Assembly: GCA_000703065.1 (NCBI GenBank)
Contig: JNLK01000001.1
Span: forward strand, 2,502,001-2,566,000
Length of the DNA stretch: 64,000 nt
Source of the DNA: Lachnospiraceae bacterium AC2029
Lineage (GTDB): Bacteria; Bacillota; Clostridia; Lachnospirales; Lachnospiraceae
Direction: 5' to 3'
Position numbers and translations under genes: made by a program. The notes under the pieces were generated by a model. That model saw only the letters and a program-made list of their open reading frames with translations, had not been told where the DNA came from and ran no database searches. This document shows, one piece after another, positions 19,711-29,254 of the stretch. The stretch's first letter is position 1. Every line of letters begins with the position of its first letter.

Positions 19711-21057
19711 ATGCCAGAGAATGAACGCGGTGCCGGCAGACAGAGAGAATGGAAACTGAAAAAGGGCCTGGATGCATTCGGAAATATGTTTGGTCTGAAC
19801 ATTTGCTTTGTGATCGGATGTCTTCCGGTGATCACCATCGGTGCGTCCCTTGCTGCAACCTACGCCATGGCGATCCGACTTCAGGAAAATGAGGAGGAGA
19901 CCGTGCTTCATGGTTATATCCATGAATTTAAGCGCAGCTTTAAGCAGGCGACGATCGCTTTTCTCGGATTTGCAGTAGCGGTGGCGGTGCTTTTGGCAGA
20001 GTGGATCCTGATCAATACAACGACAGGAGCGATCTCGATCTTCTATACCATCGTGTTCTATTTGGAACTTCTCTTTGTAGCACTGATCATGGCATTTTTG
20101 TTCCCGATGATCGCGCGGTATAATACCACACTAAAACAGGCAGTGAAGAATTCCATCCTGCTTTCCGTAGGTTATTTCTTCAGTTGTGTGAAGATCCTTG
20201 TGGCATGGGTGGCGCCCATCGCGCTTTCCATCATTTATCCGATCATTTTCCTTCATACATGGTATTTGTGGCTGCTGATCATTTTCGGAGCCATCATTTA
20301 CGGAACCTCGTATACGATCCGGCATGTCTTCAAGCAGAATGAGCAGGCGCTTCATGAGGCTGAGGAGAATGCAAAGGAGGAAGAGCGGAAGAAGCTGGAG
20401 GAAGAACGTCAGCTGGAGGAAGGCAGAGCAGCGCTCGAGGAAGGACGTATGCGTCTGGAGGCACGTGAGGACGACGTGACCGATGACGATACGGAGTCTC
20501 AGGAGGGCGGTCACGGCATGACCGAGGCAGAAAGGGAGCATGAAAGCGCCAAGGATCCTGAGGATATGTCCATACAGGAGGAACAGAAGGAAGAAAAGGT
20601 GTCCCAGAAGCCTTCTCAGAGCGAGGAACTGGCGAAGAATCTTCAGCAGACGAAGAATGCGCCCGATCAGGGAAAGCAGCAGGAACAGAAGATGAATCAG
20701 GGGACCAAGAAGGTTACGGGAGCGAAGAAAGGCTCTCAGGGCAAGAAGGTACAGCAGGAACAGGAGTCCCGGCAGGAGAAACAGGAGGGACAGAAGCGTT
20801 CCGAGAAGTATCAGGAGCACGTGAGGATCCAGAAGAAGCAGGCGGAGAAAAGAGCGGAAAAGGCTCGTGAGAACGCTGAAAAATCGAAGCAGAACGCGGA
20901 GAAATCCAAGGAGATCACGGAAAAAGCCAAGCAGAACAGTGAGAAACCGAAGGTTCAGTCGGCAGACAAGACCAAGGTTCAGAATATTATTCAGAAACAG
21001 AAATCCCAGCAGAATGTACAGAATTCTGGAAAGAAGGGACCTTCCAGAGGAAGGTAG
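19711..21057 (+). CDS. YesL/DUF624 membrane protein with a long charged C-terminal tail
   Basis: 448 residues. Residues 1-210 are a YesL/DUF624 domain with about five membrane segments (NICFVIGCLPVITIGASLAA; FLGFAVAVAVLLAEWILI). These proteins commonly sit beside sugar ABC transporters, as here. From about residue 212 the chain is entirely Glu/Lys/Gln/Arg coiled-coil-like low complexity, with units such as AEKSKQ and ENAEKSK, unlike classic YesL proteins of about 210 residues. Start ATG 19711 follows GAAAGAGAGG. Confidence 0.8.
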   Translation: MPENERGAGRQREWKLKKGLDAFGNMFGLNICFVIGCLPVITIGASLAATYAMAIRLQENEEETVLHGYIHEFKRSFKQATIAFLGFAVAVAVLLAEWILINTTTGAISIFYTIVFYLELLFVALIMAFLFPMIARYNTTLKQAVKNSILLSVGYFFSCVKILVAWVAPIALSIIYPIIFLHTWYLWLLIIFGAIIYGTSYTIRHVFKQNEQALHEAEENAKEEERKKLEEERQLEEGRAALEEGRMRLEAREDDVTDDDTESQEGGHGMTEAEREHESAKDPEDMSIQEEQKEEKVSQKPSQSEELAKNLQQTKNAPDQGKQQEQKMNQGTKKVTGAKKGSQGKKVQQEQESRQEKQEGQKRSEKYQEHVRIQKKQAEKRAEKARENAEKSKQNAEKSKEITEKAKQNSEKPKVQSADKTKVQNIIQKQKSQQNVQNSGKKGPSRGR

Positions 21058-21060
21058 AAT

Positions 21061-21098
21061 GAAGAAACCGGAGCCGTCAGGCTCCGGTTTCTTCATTT
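21061..21098 (+). terminator. Intrinsic terminator after the YesL-like gene
   Basis: 15-bp perfect stem GAAGAAACCGGAGCC/GGCTCCGGTTTCTTC with GTCA loop, then ATTT. Confidence 0.85.
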
Positions 21099-21217
21099 AG
21101 GCGATAAGATTCCCATCCTACCCGATAGAAAAAAGAAGTAGATTTCCGTTTTATGGAGTATATCTATAACGTAGGGCTTTTTGGACATGTAGAGATTACA
21201 GGACAAGGAGGCACATT

Positions 21218-22225
21218 GTGACGATACGTGAGCAGTTTGAACAGGAGGAGCATGAGCGGCTGAGTCCCTATGCGACCTACAGCGATCGTTCCAGGGGCAG
21301 GGAGAGACCCGAGGAGGAGAGTGATATCCGGACTGTGTTCCAGAGAGACAGGGACCGGATCATTCACAGCAAATCCTTCCGCCGCCTGAAGCATAAGACT
21401 CAGGTGTTCCTGTCGCCGTACGGGGATCATTATCGCACACGACTGACGCATACTCTGGAGGTGTCCCAGCTGGCACGTACCATCGCCAAGGCGATACGTG
21501 CAAATGAGGACCTGACGGAAGCCATCGCTCTCGGCCACGATATCGGTCATACGCCCTTCGGTCATGCGGGAGAAAGGGCGCTGTCCAAAGCCAGCGGACG
21601 TCCGTTCCTTCACAGCGAGCAGAGCGCCCGGGTGGTGGAACGCCTGGAGAAGAACGGAAAGGGACTGAATCTGACCTGGGAGGTGAGAGACGGTTTCCGG
21701 AATCACAGAACCAGTGCGAAGCCGGCCACTCTGGAAGGAGATATCGTCCGTGTCTGTGACAAAATAGCCTATATCAATCATGATATTGATGATGGGATCC
21801 GTGCGGGGCTTCTTACGGAGGGACTGCTTCCCGTGGAATGTACCGAGGTCCTCGGGCATAATACCCGGGACCGCATCAATACCATCATACTGGATACCGT
21901 GGCTGAGACCATGGGAAAGGAACGGGTAACCATGTCGGAACCGGTGTGCACGGCGCTGCTCGGTCTCCGCAGGTTCATGTTTGAGGAATTATATATGAAT
22001 CCTCTCGCCAAGGGCGAGGAAGGAAAGGCGGAAGAGATCGTTGCCATGCTCTATCACCATTATATGGACTGTCCGGAGGAGCTTCCCTCCGAGTATCTCA
22101 GGATGATGGATGAGGGCGAGCCAAAGGATGTGATCGTCTGTGACTATATCGCCGGAATGACCGACAATTATGCGATCCTGAAGTTCCAGGAACTGTTCCT
22201 TCCCAAGTCCTGGTCGGGAATCTGA
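21218..22225 (+). CDS. dgt: Deoxyguanosinetriphosphate triphosphohydrolase-like HD protein
   Basis: 335 residues. HD-superfamily metal ligands are seen in RLTHTLEVSQLAR, ALGHDIGHTPFGHAGERAL (HD pair) and VCDKIAYINHDIDD. It is predicted to release triphosphate from dNTPs, controlling the nucleotide pool, as in dGTPase-like proteins of type 2. GTG start at 21218, 5 bp after AAGGAGGC. It sits directly upstream of dnaG and rpoD, a common arrangement in Clostridia that couples replication priming and sigma-factor synthesis. Confidence 0.93.
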   Translation: MTIREQFEQEEHERLSPYATYSDRSRGRERPEEESDIRTVFQRDRDRIIHSKSFRRLKHKTQVFLSPYGDHYRTRLTHTLEVSQLARTIAKAIRANEDLTEAIALGHDIGHTPFGHAGERALSKASGRPFLHSEQSARVVERLEKNGKGLNLTWEVRDGFRNHRTSAKPATLEGDIVRVCDKIAYINHDIDDGIRAGLLTEGLLPVECTEVLGHNTRDRINTIILDTVAETMGKERVTMSEPVCTALLGLRRFMFEELYMNPLAKGEEGKAEEIVAMLYHHYMDCPEELPSEYLRMMDEGEPKDVIVCDYIAGMTDNYAILKFQELFLPKSWSGI

Positions 22226-22256
22226 TCGGGGAGAGGTTCTTTAGAAAGGATATTAT

Positions 22257-24077
22257 ATGCACTATCCGGAAGAGGTTATAGAGGAGGTACGGGCGCGAAA
22301 TGATATCGTGGACGTTATATCCTCGTTTGTGGCTTTGAAACGTTCGGGCAGCAATTACATGTGCTGCTGTCCGTTCCATAGTGATAAAAGCCCCTCATTT
22401 TCGGTCAGCCGCCAGAAGCAGATGTATTACTGCTTTGGTTGTCATGAGGGCGGAAATGTGATCAGCTTCGTTATGAAGCACGAGAACTTCACATTTCCGG
22501 AGGCAATAAAATACCTTGCAGACCGCGTAGGGTATGCGCTTCCCGAGATGGAGTATTCCGAGGCGGAGAAGCAGAGGGCGAACCGGAAGCAGCAGCTGAG
22601 GGACGTGAATACGGCGGCTGCGGCCTATTTCCATTTCCTTCTTACCAAGACGGAGCGGGGGAAGCTGGGATATAAGTATTTTCGGGAGAAGAGAGGATTT
22701 ACGGATGAGACTATCCGAAACTTCGGGCTGGGATTCTCTGATATTTATGCGGATGATCTTTACAAATACCTGAAGAAGAAGGGCTTCTCCGATGAGATCA
22801 TGCGGGATGCCGGGCTGGTGGATTTTGATGAGAAGCGCGGTCCCCATGACAAGTTCTGGAACCGGGTCATGGTTCCGATCCTGGACCAGAATTCGAAATG
22901 TGTCGGTTTCGGCGGACGTGTGCTTGGGGACGGAAAGCCCAAATACATGAACACGAAGGAGACGGAGATCTTTGACAAGAGTCACAACCTTTTTGCTCTT
23001 TATCTGGCGCGAAGAAGCCGGAGGAGAGGTATGATCCTCTGCGAGGGCTATATGGATGTGATCACCCAGCATCAGGCGGGAATCGACAATGCCATCGCTT
23101 CACTGGGAACGGCATTTACCGAGGGACAGGCGGCGCTGATCAAAAGGTTTACGAAAGAGGTCTATCTGGCCTATGACAGTGATCAGGCGGGAACTCTGGC
23201 GGCAAAGAAGGCCATACAGATCCTCCGGTCCATGGATATGCAGCAGAGAGTGATCGATCTTTCGCCTCATAAGGATCCGGATGAATTTCTTTCGGCAGAA
23301 GGGGTCGAGGCGTATGAGGCCAGGATCCGGGATGCCATCCCGGGACGACTGTTCCTGATCCGGGAGACTGCGAAGGGGTTCCGGATGGATGACCCCGAGG
23401 AAAAGGCGGCCATGATCCGTGAGATCGCGCGGCAGATCGCCGAAAGCTCGGATGTGGCGGAACGGGCCAGCTACTGTGAGACGGTTTCGGCACAGTATCA
23501 TCTGGATGAGAAGCTGCTCCGGCAGGAGGTGAACCGGATCGGACTGGCTGGTCTGGAAGAACGAAGAGCCGTGCCCCGGGAACGTGATCCTGTCGGAACG
23601 GCGGAGTCGGAAGAATGGGAGGCTCCGGGGGTACAGGGTGATCCGGTCAGGGATGAACCGCGACGGGATTCCGGGAACCGGGCTGACAGGACGGAAGCAC
23701 ACCTCCTGACCTGGATGGTGAACCGGCCGGAACTGTTCGATAAACTGAATACCTATGTGTCGGAGGAGGATTTCACCGGCAGGGTGCGGGAAGTGGCGGA
23801 ACAGCTCTTCCGACAGTACCGGGAAACCGGAACCGTGAGTCCGGCTGCGATACTCAGCAGATATGAAGAATCCGGGGACCAGAGGGAGATCACTGAGATC
23901 CTTTACAATGAGGTTCCCTTCGAGACGGATCAGGAAGCCGTGGAAAAGGCGCTTACGGAACTGGTAAGAAAGCTGAAGCAAAGACGGATCGACCGTCAGC
24001 TCCGGGCAGGAGAGGGCAGCACGTTTGAGCTGGCAAAAAAGAAGAGAGAAATACAAAAGATAGTGATACATTTATAA
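22257..24077 (+). CDS. dnaG: DNA primase
   Basis: 606 residues. The N-terminal CHC2-type zinc-binding domain has [15 protein letters not shown] and [11 protein letters not shown] (about 38-65). The TOPRIM catalytic core contains [10 protein letters not shown] and [11 protein letters not shown], with YDSDQAG further on. The C-terminal helicase-binding part from about 430 is less conserved. It makes RNA primers for replication with DnaB. Between dgt and rpoD, 31 bp after dgt and 16 bp before rpoD. Confidence 0.96.
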   Translation: MHYPEEVIEEVRARNDIVDVISSFVALKRSGSNYMCCCPFHSDKSPSFSVSRQKQMYYCFGCHEGGNVISFVMKHENFTFPEAIKYLADRVGYALPEMEYSEAEKQRANRKQQLRDVNTAAAAYFHFLLTKTERGKLGYKYFREKRGFTDETIRNFGLGFSDIYADDLYKYLKKKGFSDEIMRDAGLVDFDEKRGPHDKFWNRVMVPILDQNSKCVGFGGRVLGDGKPKYMNTKETEIFDKSHNLFALYLARRSRRRGMILCEGYMDVITQHQAGIDNAIASLGTAFTEGQAALIKRFTKEVYLAYDSDQAGTLAAKKAIQILRSMDMQQRVIDLSPHKDPDEFLSAEGVEAYEARIRDAIPGRLFLIRETAKGFRMDDPEEKAAMIREIARQIAESSDVAERASYCETVSAQYHLDEKLLRQEVNRIGLAGLEERRAVPRERDPVGTAESEEWEAPGVQGDPVRDEPRRDSGNRADRTEAHLLTWMVNRPELFDKLNTYVSEEDFTGRVREVAEQLFRQYRETGTVSPAAILSRYEESGDQREITEILYNEVPFETDQEAVEKALTELVRKLKQRRIDRQLRAGEGSTFELAKKKREIQKIVIHL

Positions 24078-24093
24078 AAGAAAGGTAGAGAGT

Positions 24094-25683
24094 ATGGCTA
24101 CGAAGAAGAAAACAGAGACAGCAGAGGCAGTGACCGAAGAGAAGAAGGTAACGAAGAAGACTACTGCAAAGAAGGCAGAGCCGAAGGAGACTGCAGCTGC
24201 AAAGAAGGAAGAGACGGAGGCTGCTCCGGAGAAGAAGACTTCTGCAAAGAAGACTTCTTCGAAGAAGGCCGCTGCCGGGGAAGAGGCAAAGGAGGCCGCT
24301 GCTCCGGAGAAGAAGGCGCCTGCGAAGAAATCCGCTAAGAAGAAGGACTCCGCGAAGGCGGAAGAGACAAAGGAGAATCCGTCTCCGGAGGATCTTGAAG
24401 CTGAGGCTGACCGTCTTCTTGCCGAAGCGGAGATGGAGAACCATGTGGAAATGGATGACCTGAATCCCGCAGAGAGAGATGCGCTTTCCGCACTGGACGA
24501 GGCAGGCTTTGATGAAGAAGGGAAGAATGATTCCGGTATGTCCGTGGAACAGCTGGTCAGCAATCCGGATTATAAGAAGCAGCTGGATGTTCTTCTGGCA
24601 AAGGCAAGAAAAGAGAAGAACGTGATCGAGGATACGGAGATCATAGAGGCCTTTAAGGACAAGAGCCATCTTCTGACCCCGGACAGCTTTGGAGCCATCC
24701 TTGAATACTTCGAGAATAACGGAGTGGATGTCCTTACCATTACGGAGGATGAGGATGATCTTCCGGATGATGATCTGGACTTCCCCATGTCCGATGAGGA
24801 GGAAATGGAGCAGATCGATCTGGAGCAGGTGGACCTGTCCGTTCCGGAGGGCGTCAGTATTGAGGATCCGGTACGTATGTACCTGAAGGAGATCGGTAAG
24901 GTTGAGCTTCTGTCTGCCGAGGAAGAGATCGAGCTTGCAAAGCGGATGGAGGAAGGTGATGAGGCTGCCAAGAAGAAACTGGCAGAGGCAAATCTCCGTC
25001 TGGTTGTCAGCATTGCCAAGCGTTATGTGGGACGTGGTATGCTGTTCCTGGATCTGATCCAGGAAGGAAATCTGGGACTTATCAAAGCAGTTGAGAAGTT
25101 TGATTACCAGAAGGGTTATAAGTTCTCCACCTATGCAACCTGGTGGATCCGCCAGGCCATTACCCGTGCCATCGCGGATCAGGCAAGAACCATCCGTATT
25201 CCCGTTCATATGGTTGAGACCATCAATAAGCTGATCCGGGTATCCCGCCAGCTGCTGCAGGAGCTGGGACGTGAGCCGGTACCGGAAGAGATCGCCGAGG
25301 AGATGGATATTTCCGTGGAGCGTGTACGTGAGATCCTGAAGATCTCTCAGGAGCCGGTATCTCTGGAGACTCCCATCGGTGAAGAGGAAGACAGCCACCT
25401 GGGCGATTTCATTCAGGATGAAAATGTACCGGTTCCCGCTGAGGCTGCTGCATTTACACTGCTGAAGGAACAGCTGGTGGATGTTCTCGGAACCCTGACA
25501 GACAGAGAGCAGAAGGTGCTCCGCCTGAGATTCGGACTGGACGACGGACGTGCACGTACATTGGAGGAAGTAGGTAAGGAGTTCAATGTAACCCGTGAGC
25601 GGATCCGTCAGATTGAGGCAAAGGCGCTTCGGAAGCTGCGTCATCCTTCCAGAAGCAGAAAACTGAAAGAATTCCTGGAGTGA
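24094..25683 (+). CDS. rpoD: Primary sigma factor, with a Lys/Ala/Glu-rich N-terminal extension
   Basis: 529 residues. Region 1.2 ([20 protein letters not shown]), 2.3-2.4 ([20 protein letters not shown]), 3 and 4.2 ([20 protein letters not shown]) are intact, so this is the housekeeping sigma that recognises the TTGACA/TATAAT promoters found here. The first 110-120 residues are low-complexity KKTxxKKxE/A repeats, similar in composition to H1 tails in two other proteins of this window, then an acidic stretch ([20 protein letters not shown]) typical of region 1.1. Confidence 0.96.
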   Translation: MATKKKTETAEAVTEEKKVTKKTTAKKAEPKETAAAKKEETEAAPEKKTSAKKTSSKKAAAGEEAKEAAAPEKKAPAKKSAKKKDSAKAEETKENPSPEDLEAEADRLLAEAEMENHVEMDDLNPAERDALSALDEAGFDEEGKNDSGMSVEQLVSNPDYKKQLDVLLAKARKEKNVIEDTEIIEAFKDKSHLLTPDSFGAILEYFENNGVDVLTITEDEDDLPDDDLDFPMSDEEEMEQIDLEQVDLSVPEGVSIEDPVRMYLKEIGKVELLSAEEEIELAKRMEEGDEAAKKKLAEANLRLVVSIAKRYVGRGMLFLDLIQEGNLGLIKAVEKFDYQKGYKFSTYATWWIRQAITRAIADQARTIRIPVHMVETINKLIRVSRQLLQELGREPVPEEIAEEMDISVERVREILKISQEPVSLETPIGEEEDSHLGDFIQDENVPVPAEAAAFTLLKEQLVDVLGTLTDREQKVLRLRFGLDDGRARTLEEVGKEFNVTRERIRQIEAKALRKLRHPSRSRKLKEFLE

Positions 25684-25685
25684 TG

Positions 25686-26399
25686 ATGAATATGAGAGAA
25701 TTGGGGACACGTTTACAGGCGATCGTAGACTATGTGAAGCCTGACCAGAGAGTGGCCGATGTGGGGTGCGACCACGCCTACGTCAGCATGGAACTGGCCG
25801 AGAAGAAGAACTGTACGGCAATCGCCATGGACATCAATGAGGGGCCGCTGAAGACTGCTGCCGATAACATTTACGGACAGCGGCTGGACAAGAAGATCGA
25901 GACCCGCCTGTCCAATGGGCTGGAGGCGCTGAATGCCGGTGAGGTGGATGCTATCGTGATCGCCGGTATGGGCGGACATCTGATCACGGATATCCTGAGA
26001 GACGGTGCGGATAAGCTTCGTCCGGGAATGCAGCTTGTGCTGTCGCCCCAGTCGGACCTCCGGCTGGTGAGATATTCCCTCAGGAAGCAGAACATTTTCA
26101 TCGATAAGGAGACCTGCCTGCAGGAAGCGGGAAAGTGGTACTTTGTCATGAGCTGCACAGTGGGGATGAGCCTCCCGATGGGTGTGCCGGATGAGGTGGC
26201 AAAGGAAAATATGATGTATGGCTCTTATCTGCCGGAGCATCCGACAGATGAGTTCAGAGCGTATCTGGACTGGGAGGCAAAAGGCTTTGAGGTCCTGATC
26301 AAGGATCTTCAGAAGCAGAAGACCCCCGCGGCACGGGCCAGACGGGGAAGCCTCGAGAAGCAGCTGGAGGAGAACCGGAGACTGCGGGAGAGCCTGTAG
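25686..26399 (+). CDS. trmK: tRNA (adenine(22)-N1)-methyltransferase
   Basis: About 237 residues with a Rossmann-fold SAM site VADVGCDHAYVSMEL (motif I) and VIAGMGGHLITDIL, the TrmK signature; it methylates N1 of A22 in tRNA. Several starts are possible (GTG 25680; ATG 25683, 25686, 25692); 25686 is preferred because GGAG at 25677-25680 lies 5 bp upstream, inside the rpoD 3' end. Its last 33 bp, with the stop, are part of a three-copy tandem repeat. Confidence 0.88.
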   Translation: MNMRELGTRLQAIVDYVKPDQRVADVGCDHAYVSMELAEKKNCTAIAMDINEGPLKTAADNIYGQRLDKKIETRLSNGLEALNAGEVDAIVIAGMGGHLITDILRDGADKLRPGMQLVLSPQSDLRLVRYSLRKQNIFIDKETCLQEAGKWYFVMSCTVGMSLPMGVPDEVAKENMMYGSYLPEHPTDEFRAYLDWEAKGFEVLIKDLQKQKTPAARARRGSLEKQLEENRRLRESL

Positions 26400-26474
26400 C
26401 CCGAGGAGAACCGGAGACTGCGGGACAGCCTGTAGCCGGAGGAGAACCGAAAGCTGCGGGACAGCCTGTAGTCG
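26367..26474 (+). repeat. Three tandem 36-bp units spanning the trmK stop codon
   Basis: Units start at 26367, 26403 and 26439. Each encodes EENR(R/K)LR(E/D)SL followed by TAG in the trmK frame. Differences between units are synonymous or conservative in that frame (GAG/GAC, CGG/CGA, AGA/AAG). Only unit 1 is normally translated. Confidence 0.9.
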
Positions 26475-26499
26475 AAGAGACAGAGATAAAGGAGAAGGA

Positions 26500-28170
26500 A
26501 TGAAAGAAATCACAATAACGATCCGGGACGGAGAAGATAAAAGGGAACTCCGGCTGGAAAGCGGTACGCCGCTGAGTCGTCTTGTGAATCAGGATCCGTC
26601 TCAGGGTCAGATGATCGTGGCCGCAAAGGTAAACGGGCGTCTGATGGAGCTGGGACAGAAGCTGTATAAATCGGCAGAGGTGGAGTTCCTGACTACCGCA
26701 TCTGCCATCGGATATGAGATTTACAAGCGGAGCCTGATCCTGCTCATGGTACGTGCCTATCACGAGGTATTTCCGGAGAAGAGAGTCCGTGTACTTTATT
26801 CTTTGGGACAGGGCTTCTTCTGCACGGTATATGATGCGGAAGGGCACCTGGTGGAACCGGAGAGAGCAGATCTGAAAGCGGTTCTGGGCGTCATGCGACG
26901 CCTGGTGAATGAGAAGCTTCCCATAGAGAAGAAGGTGCTGAAGACCGCGGAAGCGGTGAAGATCTTCCGGGAACGCGGTATGGACCAGAAGGCGGAGATC
27001 TTCCGTTACCGTAGAGCGTCCCGGGTGAATCTGTACTGTCTGGACGGGTACGAGGATTATTTCTATGGCTATATGCTTCCGTCCACAGAGGGGCTTTCCA
27101 GATTTAACCTGATCCCCTTCGATGACGGCTTCATCCTGGTGGTACCAAGAAGAAATACGCTGGAGCTCAGCCGGGGGCATGGCGCACCGGAGTCTCTGTA
27201 CATGGCGCTCCGTGAGGCGGAGGACTGGGGAGATCTGATCGGACTCTCCGGCGTGGGACAGCTGAATACGGAGATCTGTAAAGGTCATCTGAATGATCTG
27301 ATCCTGATCCAGGAAGCGATCATGGAGAAGAAGATCGCGGATATCGCCGAGGAGATCCATGCCCGGAACCGTAAGCTGGTTCTGATCGCGGGACCGTCCT
27401 CTTCGGGAAAGACCACATTTTCCAACCGGCTTTCCGTACAGCTTCGTGCGCACGGACTGAATCCGCATCCCATCGCCATGGACAATTTCTTCAAGGAGCG
27501 CGTGGATACGCCCAGGGATGAAAATGGGAAGTATGATTTCGAATCCATCGACGCCGTGGATCTGAAGCTTTTCAATGAAACGATGGAGCGTCTGCTGGAA
27601 GGGGAAGAAATGCCCATGCCCCGGTTTGATTTCACACTGGGGGAGAAGAAGTTTGACGGAAGAACTTTGAAGCTGAAGCCGGACGATGTACTGGTGGTGG
27701 AAGGGATTCACGCGTTGAATCCGGCGTCCACCTATGCGCTTCCGGCGAACAGCAGCTACAAGATCTATATCAGTGCGCTTTCGCAGCTGAATCTGGATGA
27801 GCATAACCGGATCTCCACATCGGACACCCGGCTGCTCCGGCGGATCGTAAGAGATGCCAGAACGCGCGGAAATGATGCGGCGAGGACCATAGCCATGTGG
27901 GAGTCGGTCCGTAGAGGAGAGGAGAAGAATATCTTCCCGTTCCAGGGCGAGGCGGATGCGCTGTTCAATTCGGCACTGATCTATGAGCTTCCGGCCATCA
28001 AGATCTGGGCAGAGCCCCTGCTCTTTATGGTTCCGAGTGATTCGGAGGAGTTCTACGAAGCCAAGCGGTTACTGAAGTTTTTGGAGTATTTCCTGGGAAT
28101 CGATTCCAGCATGGTCCCGACTAATTCTCTCCTAAGGGAATTTATCGGCGGCGGATGTTTCGAAATATAA
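26500..28170 (+). CDS. Nucleoside (uridine-type) kinase with N-terminal TGS/ThrRS-like domain
   Basis: 556 residues. Residues 1-65 form a TGS-like ubiquitin fold and 70-270 resemble the editing/second domain of threonyl-tRNA synthetase. The C-terminal half is a P-loop phosphoribulokinase/uridine-kinase domain with Walker A AGPSSSGKTTF (about 304-314), DNFFKER and VVEGIHALNP. This domain combination is common in Firmicutes and Thermotoga; phosphorylation of uridine or another nucleoside is expected, the role of the N-terminal part is unknown. Ribosome site AAAGGAGAAGG. Confidence 0.9.
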   Translation: MKEITITIRDGEDKRELRLESGTPLSRLVNQDPSQGQMIVAAKVNGRLMELGQKLYKSAEVEFLTTASAIGYEIYKRSLILLMVRAYHEVFPEKRVRVLYSLGQGFFCTVYDAEGHLVEPERADLKAVLGVMRRLVNEKLPIEKKVLKTAEAVKIFRERGMDQKAEIFRYRRASRVNLYCLDGYEDYFYGYMLPSTEGLSRFNLIPFDDGFILVVPRRNTLELSRGHGAPESLYMALREAEDWGDLIGLSGVGQLNTEICKGHLNDLILIQEAIMEKKIADIAEEIHARNRKLVLIAGPSSSGKTTFSNRLSVQLRAHGLNPHPIAMDNFFKERVDTPRDENGKYDFESIDAVDLKLFNETMERLLEGEEMPMPRFDFTLGEKKFDGRTLKLKPDDVLVVEGIHALNPASTYALPANSSYKIYISALSQLNLDEHNRISTSDTRLLRRIVRDARTRGNDAARTIAMWESVRRGEEKNIFPFQGEADALFNSALIYELPAIKIWAEPLLFMVPSDSEEFYEAKRLLKFLEYFLGIDSSMVPTNSLLREFIGGGCFEI

Positions 28171-28238
28171 ATGTCATTCCGGGATTTCGGACAGCTGCGG
28201 GCAGTCCGGAGGAAGAGGAGTAGTTCCGAATAGAAAAG

Positions 28239-28577
28239 TCGAGCAGAACGATAAGCCGGGTTATGTCGTGGGTGATCATCTATCTAGGCCCTGCGTTACC
28301 GCAGGGCTCAAGCAACCTACCTGTGACACGGCGGGCAGCCGTATGGTCACGTCTTGGTCTTGCTTCGGATGGGGTTTACAGAGCCTGCTCTGTTACCAGC
28401 GCAGCGGTGAGCTCTTACCTCGCCATTTCACCCTTACCGGTAGAAACCGGCGGTATATTTCTGTTGCACTTTCCCGGGAGTCGCCTCCGCCGGACGTTAT
28501 CCGGCATCCTGCCCTGTGAAGCCCGGACTTTCCTCACCTGACGTAATGTCAGCCGCGATCACCTGTCCTGCTCGACG
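28239..28577 (-). ncRNA. rnpB: RNase P RNA, bacterial class A
   Basis: Read on the minus strand it has the conserved segments GAGGAAAGTCCGGGCT, ACAGAAATATACCGCC, GGTAAGGGTGAAATGGCG and AGGTAGGTTGCTTGAGC. The ends pair as helix P1: GTCGAGCAGGAC with GTTCTGCTCGAC. It is the catalytic subunit that matures tRNA 5' ends. Apparent protein readings across it on the plus strand are not genes. Confidence 0.96.
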
Positions 28578-28583
28578 GACTTT

Positions 28584-28612
28584 ATCTTACCACAGGGTGG
28601 AGGAAAAACCAA
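28584..28612 (-). promoter_or_regulatory. rnpB promoter
   Basis: Minus strand: -35 TTGGTT (28607-28612), 17-bp spacer, -10 TAAGAT (28584-28589). Transcription would begin at about the first base of helix P1. Confidence 0.8.
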
Positions 28613-28640
28613 TTGTTTTTTTATGAAAGGAGAAGGAACC

Positions 28641-29183
28641 ATGGAACTGGAAACCTGTATCAGGGAGCGTAGGAGTGTACGGCGTTTTACCGAGGAGAAG
28701 GTAGACCACGAAACCATTGAGAAGATCATTGATCTGGCGCGGTTTGCACCGTCATGGAAGAATACACAGACCACCCGTTACTATGTGGTGGAGGATGAGG
28801 AGAAGATCCGTAAGATCGGAGAAGATGCGGTTCTCGGTTTCGAAGGAAACCAGAAGACACTGGCAAAGGCACAGCAGCTGGTTGTGATCGCAACGGTCAA
28901 CAAGCGCTGCGGCTATGAGAGAGACGGTTCCTTCACAACATCCAAGGAAGACCGCTGGGAAATGTTTGACGCCGGTATCGCAAGCCAGACCTTTTCACTG
29001 GCGGCTCACAGCCTGGGGATTGGAAGCGTTATGATGGGTATCTTTGACGAGGCGAAGATCGCCGAGATCATTGATCTTCCGGAAGGACAGAGTGTGTCCT
29101 GCCTTCTGGCCATCGGCTATCCGAAATTCACACCGGATCCGGTACCCCGGAAAGAGGTTGCGGATCTGCTGCAGTATCGATAA
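28641..29183 (+). CDS. Nitroreductase-family flavoprotein
   Basis: 180 residues. The N-terminal IRERRSVRRFTEEKVDHETI and FAPSWKNTQTTRYYVVED are the FMN-binding signature of small nitroreductases; LGIGSVMMGIFD and CLLAIGYPK are the C-terminal part. Likely an FMN-dependent NAD(P)H oxidoreductase; substrate unknown. Start ATG 28641 follows AAAGGAGAAGG; an ATG at 28623 precedes this site. It overlaps the rnpB promoter region divergently. Confidence 0.9.
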   Translation: MELETCIRERRSVRRFTEEKVDHETIEKIIDLARFAPSWKNTQTTRYYVVEDEEKIRKIGEDAVLGFEGNQKTLAKAQQLVVIATVNKRCGYERDGSFTTSKEDRWEMFDAGIASQTFSLAAHSLGIGSVMMGIFDEAKIAEIIDLPEGQSVSCLLAIGYPKFTPDPVPRKEVADLLQYR

Positions 29184-29254
29184 GAGGGTTCTTTCTCCGT
29201 CGGATATGAACGGAAATGACGAACGGGGAAATGAAACCTGCGAAGGAGTAACAT

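Noticed and set aside
26367-26474. CRISPR-like array
   Set aside because: The 36-bp units are adjacent with no spacers and start within the trmK coding end.
28263-28541. Two overlapping plus-strand frames of 83-92 codons
   Set aside because: They lie entirely within the RNase P RNA, whose conserved structure explains the sequence.
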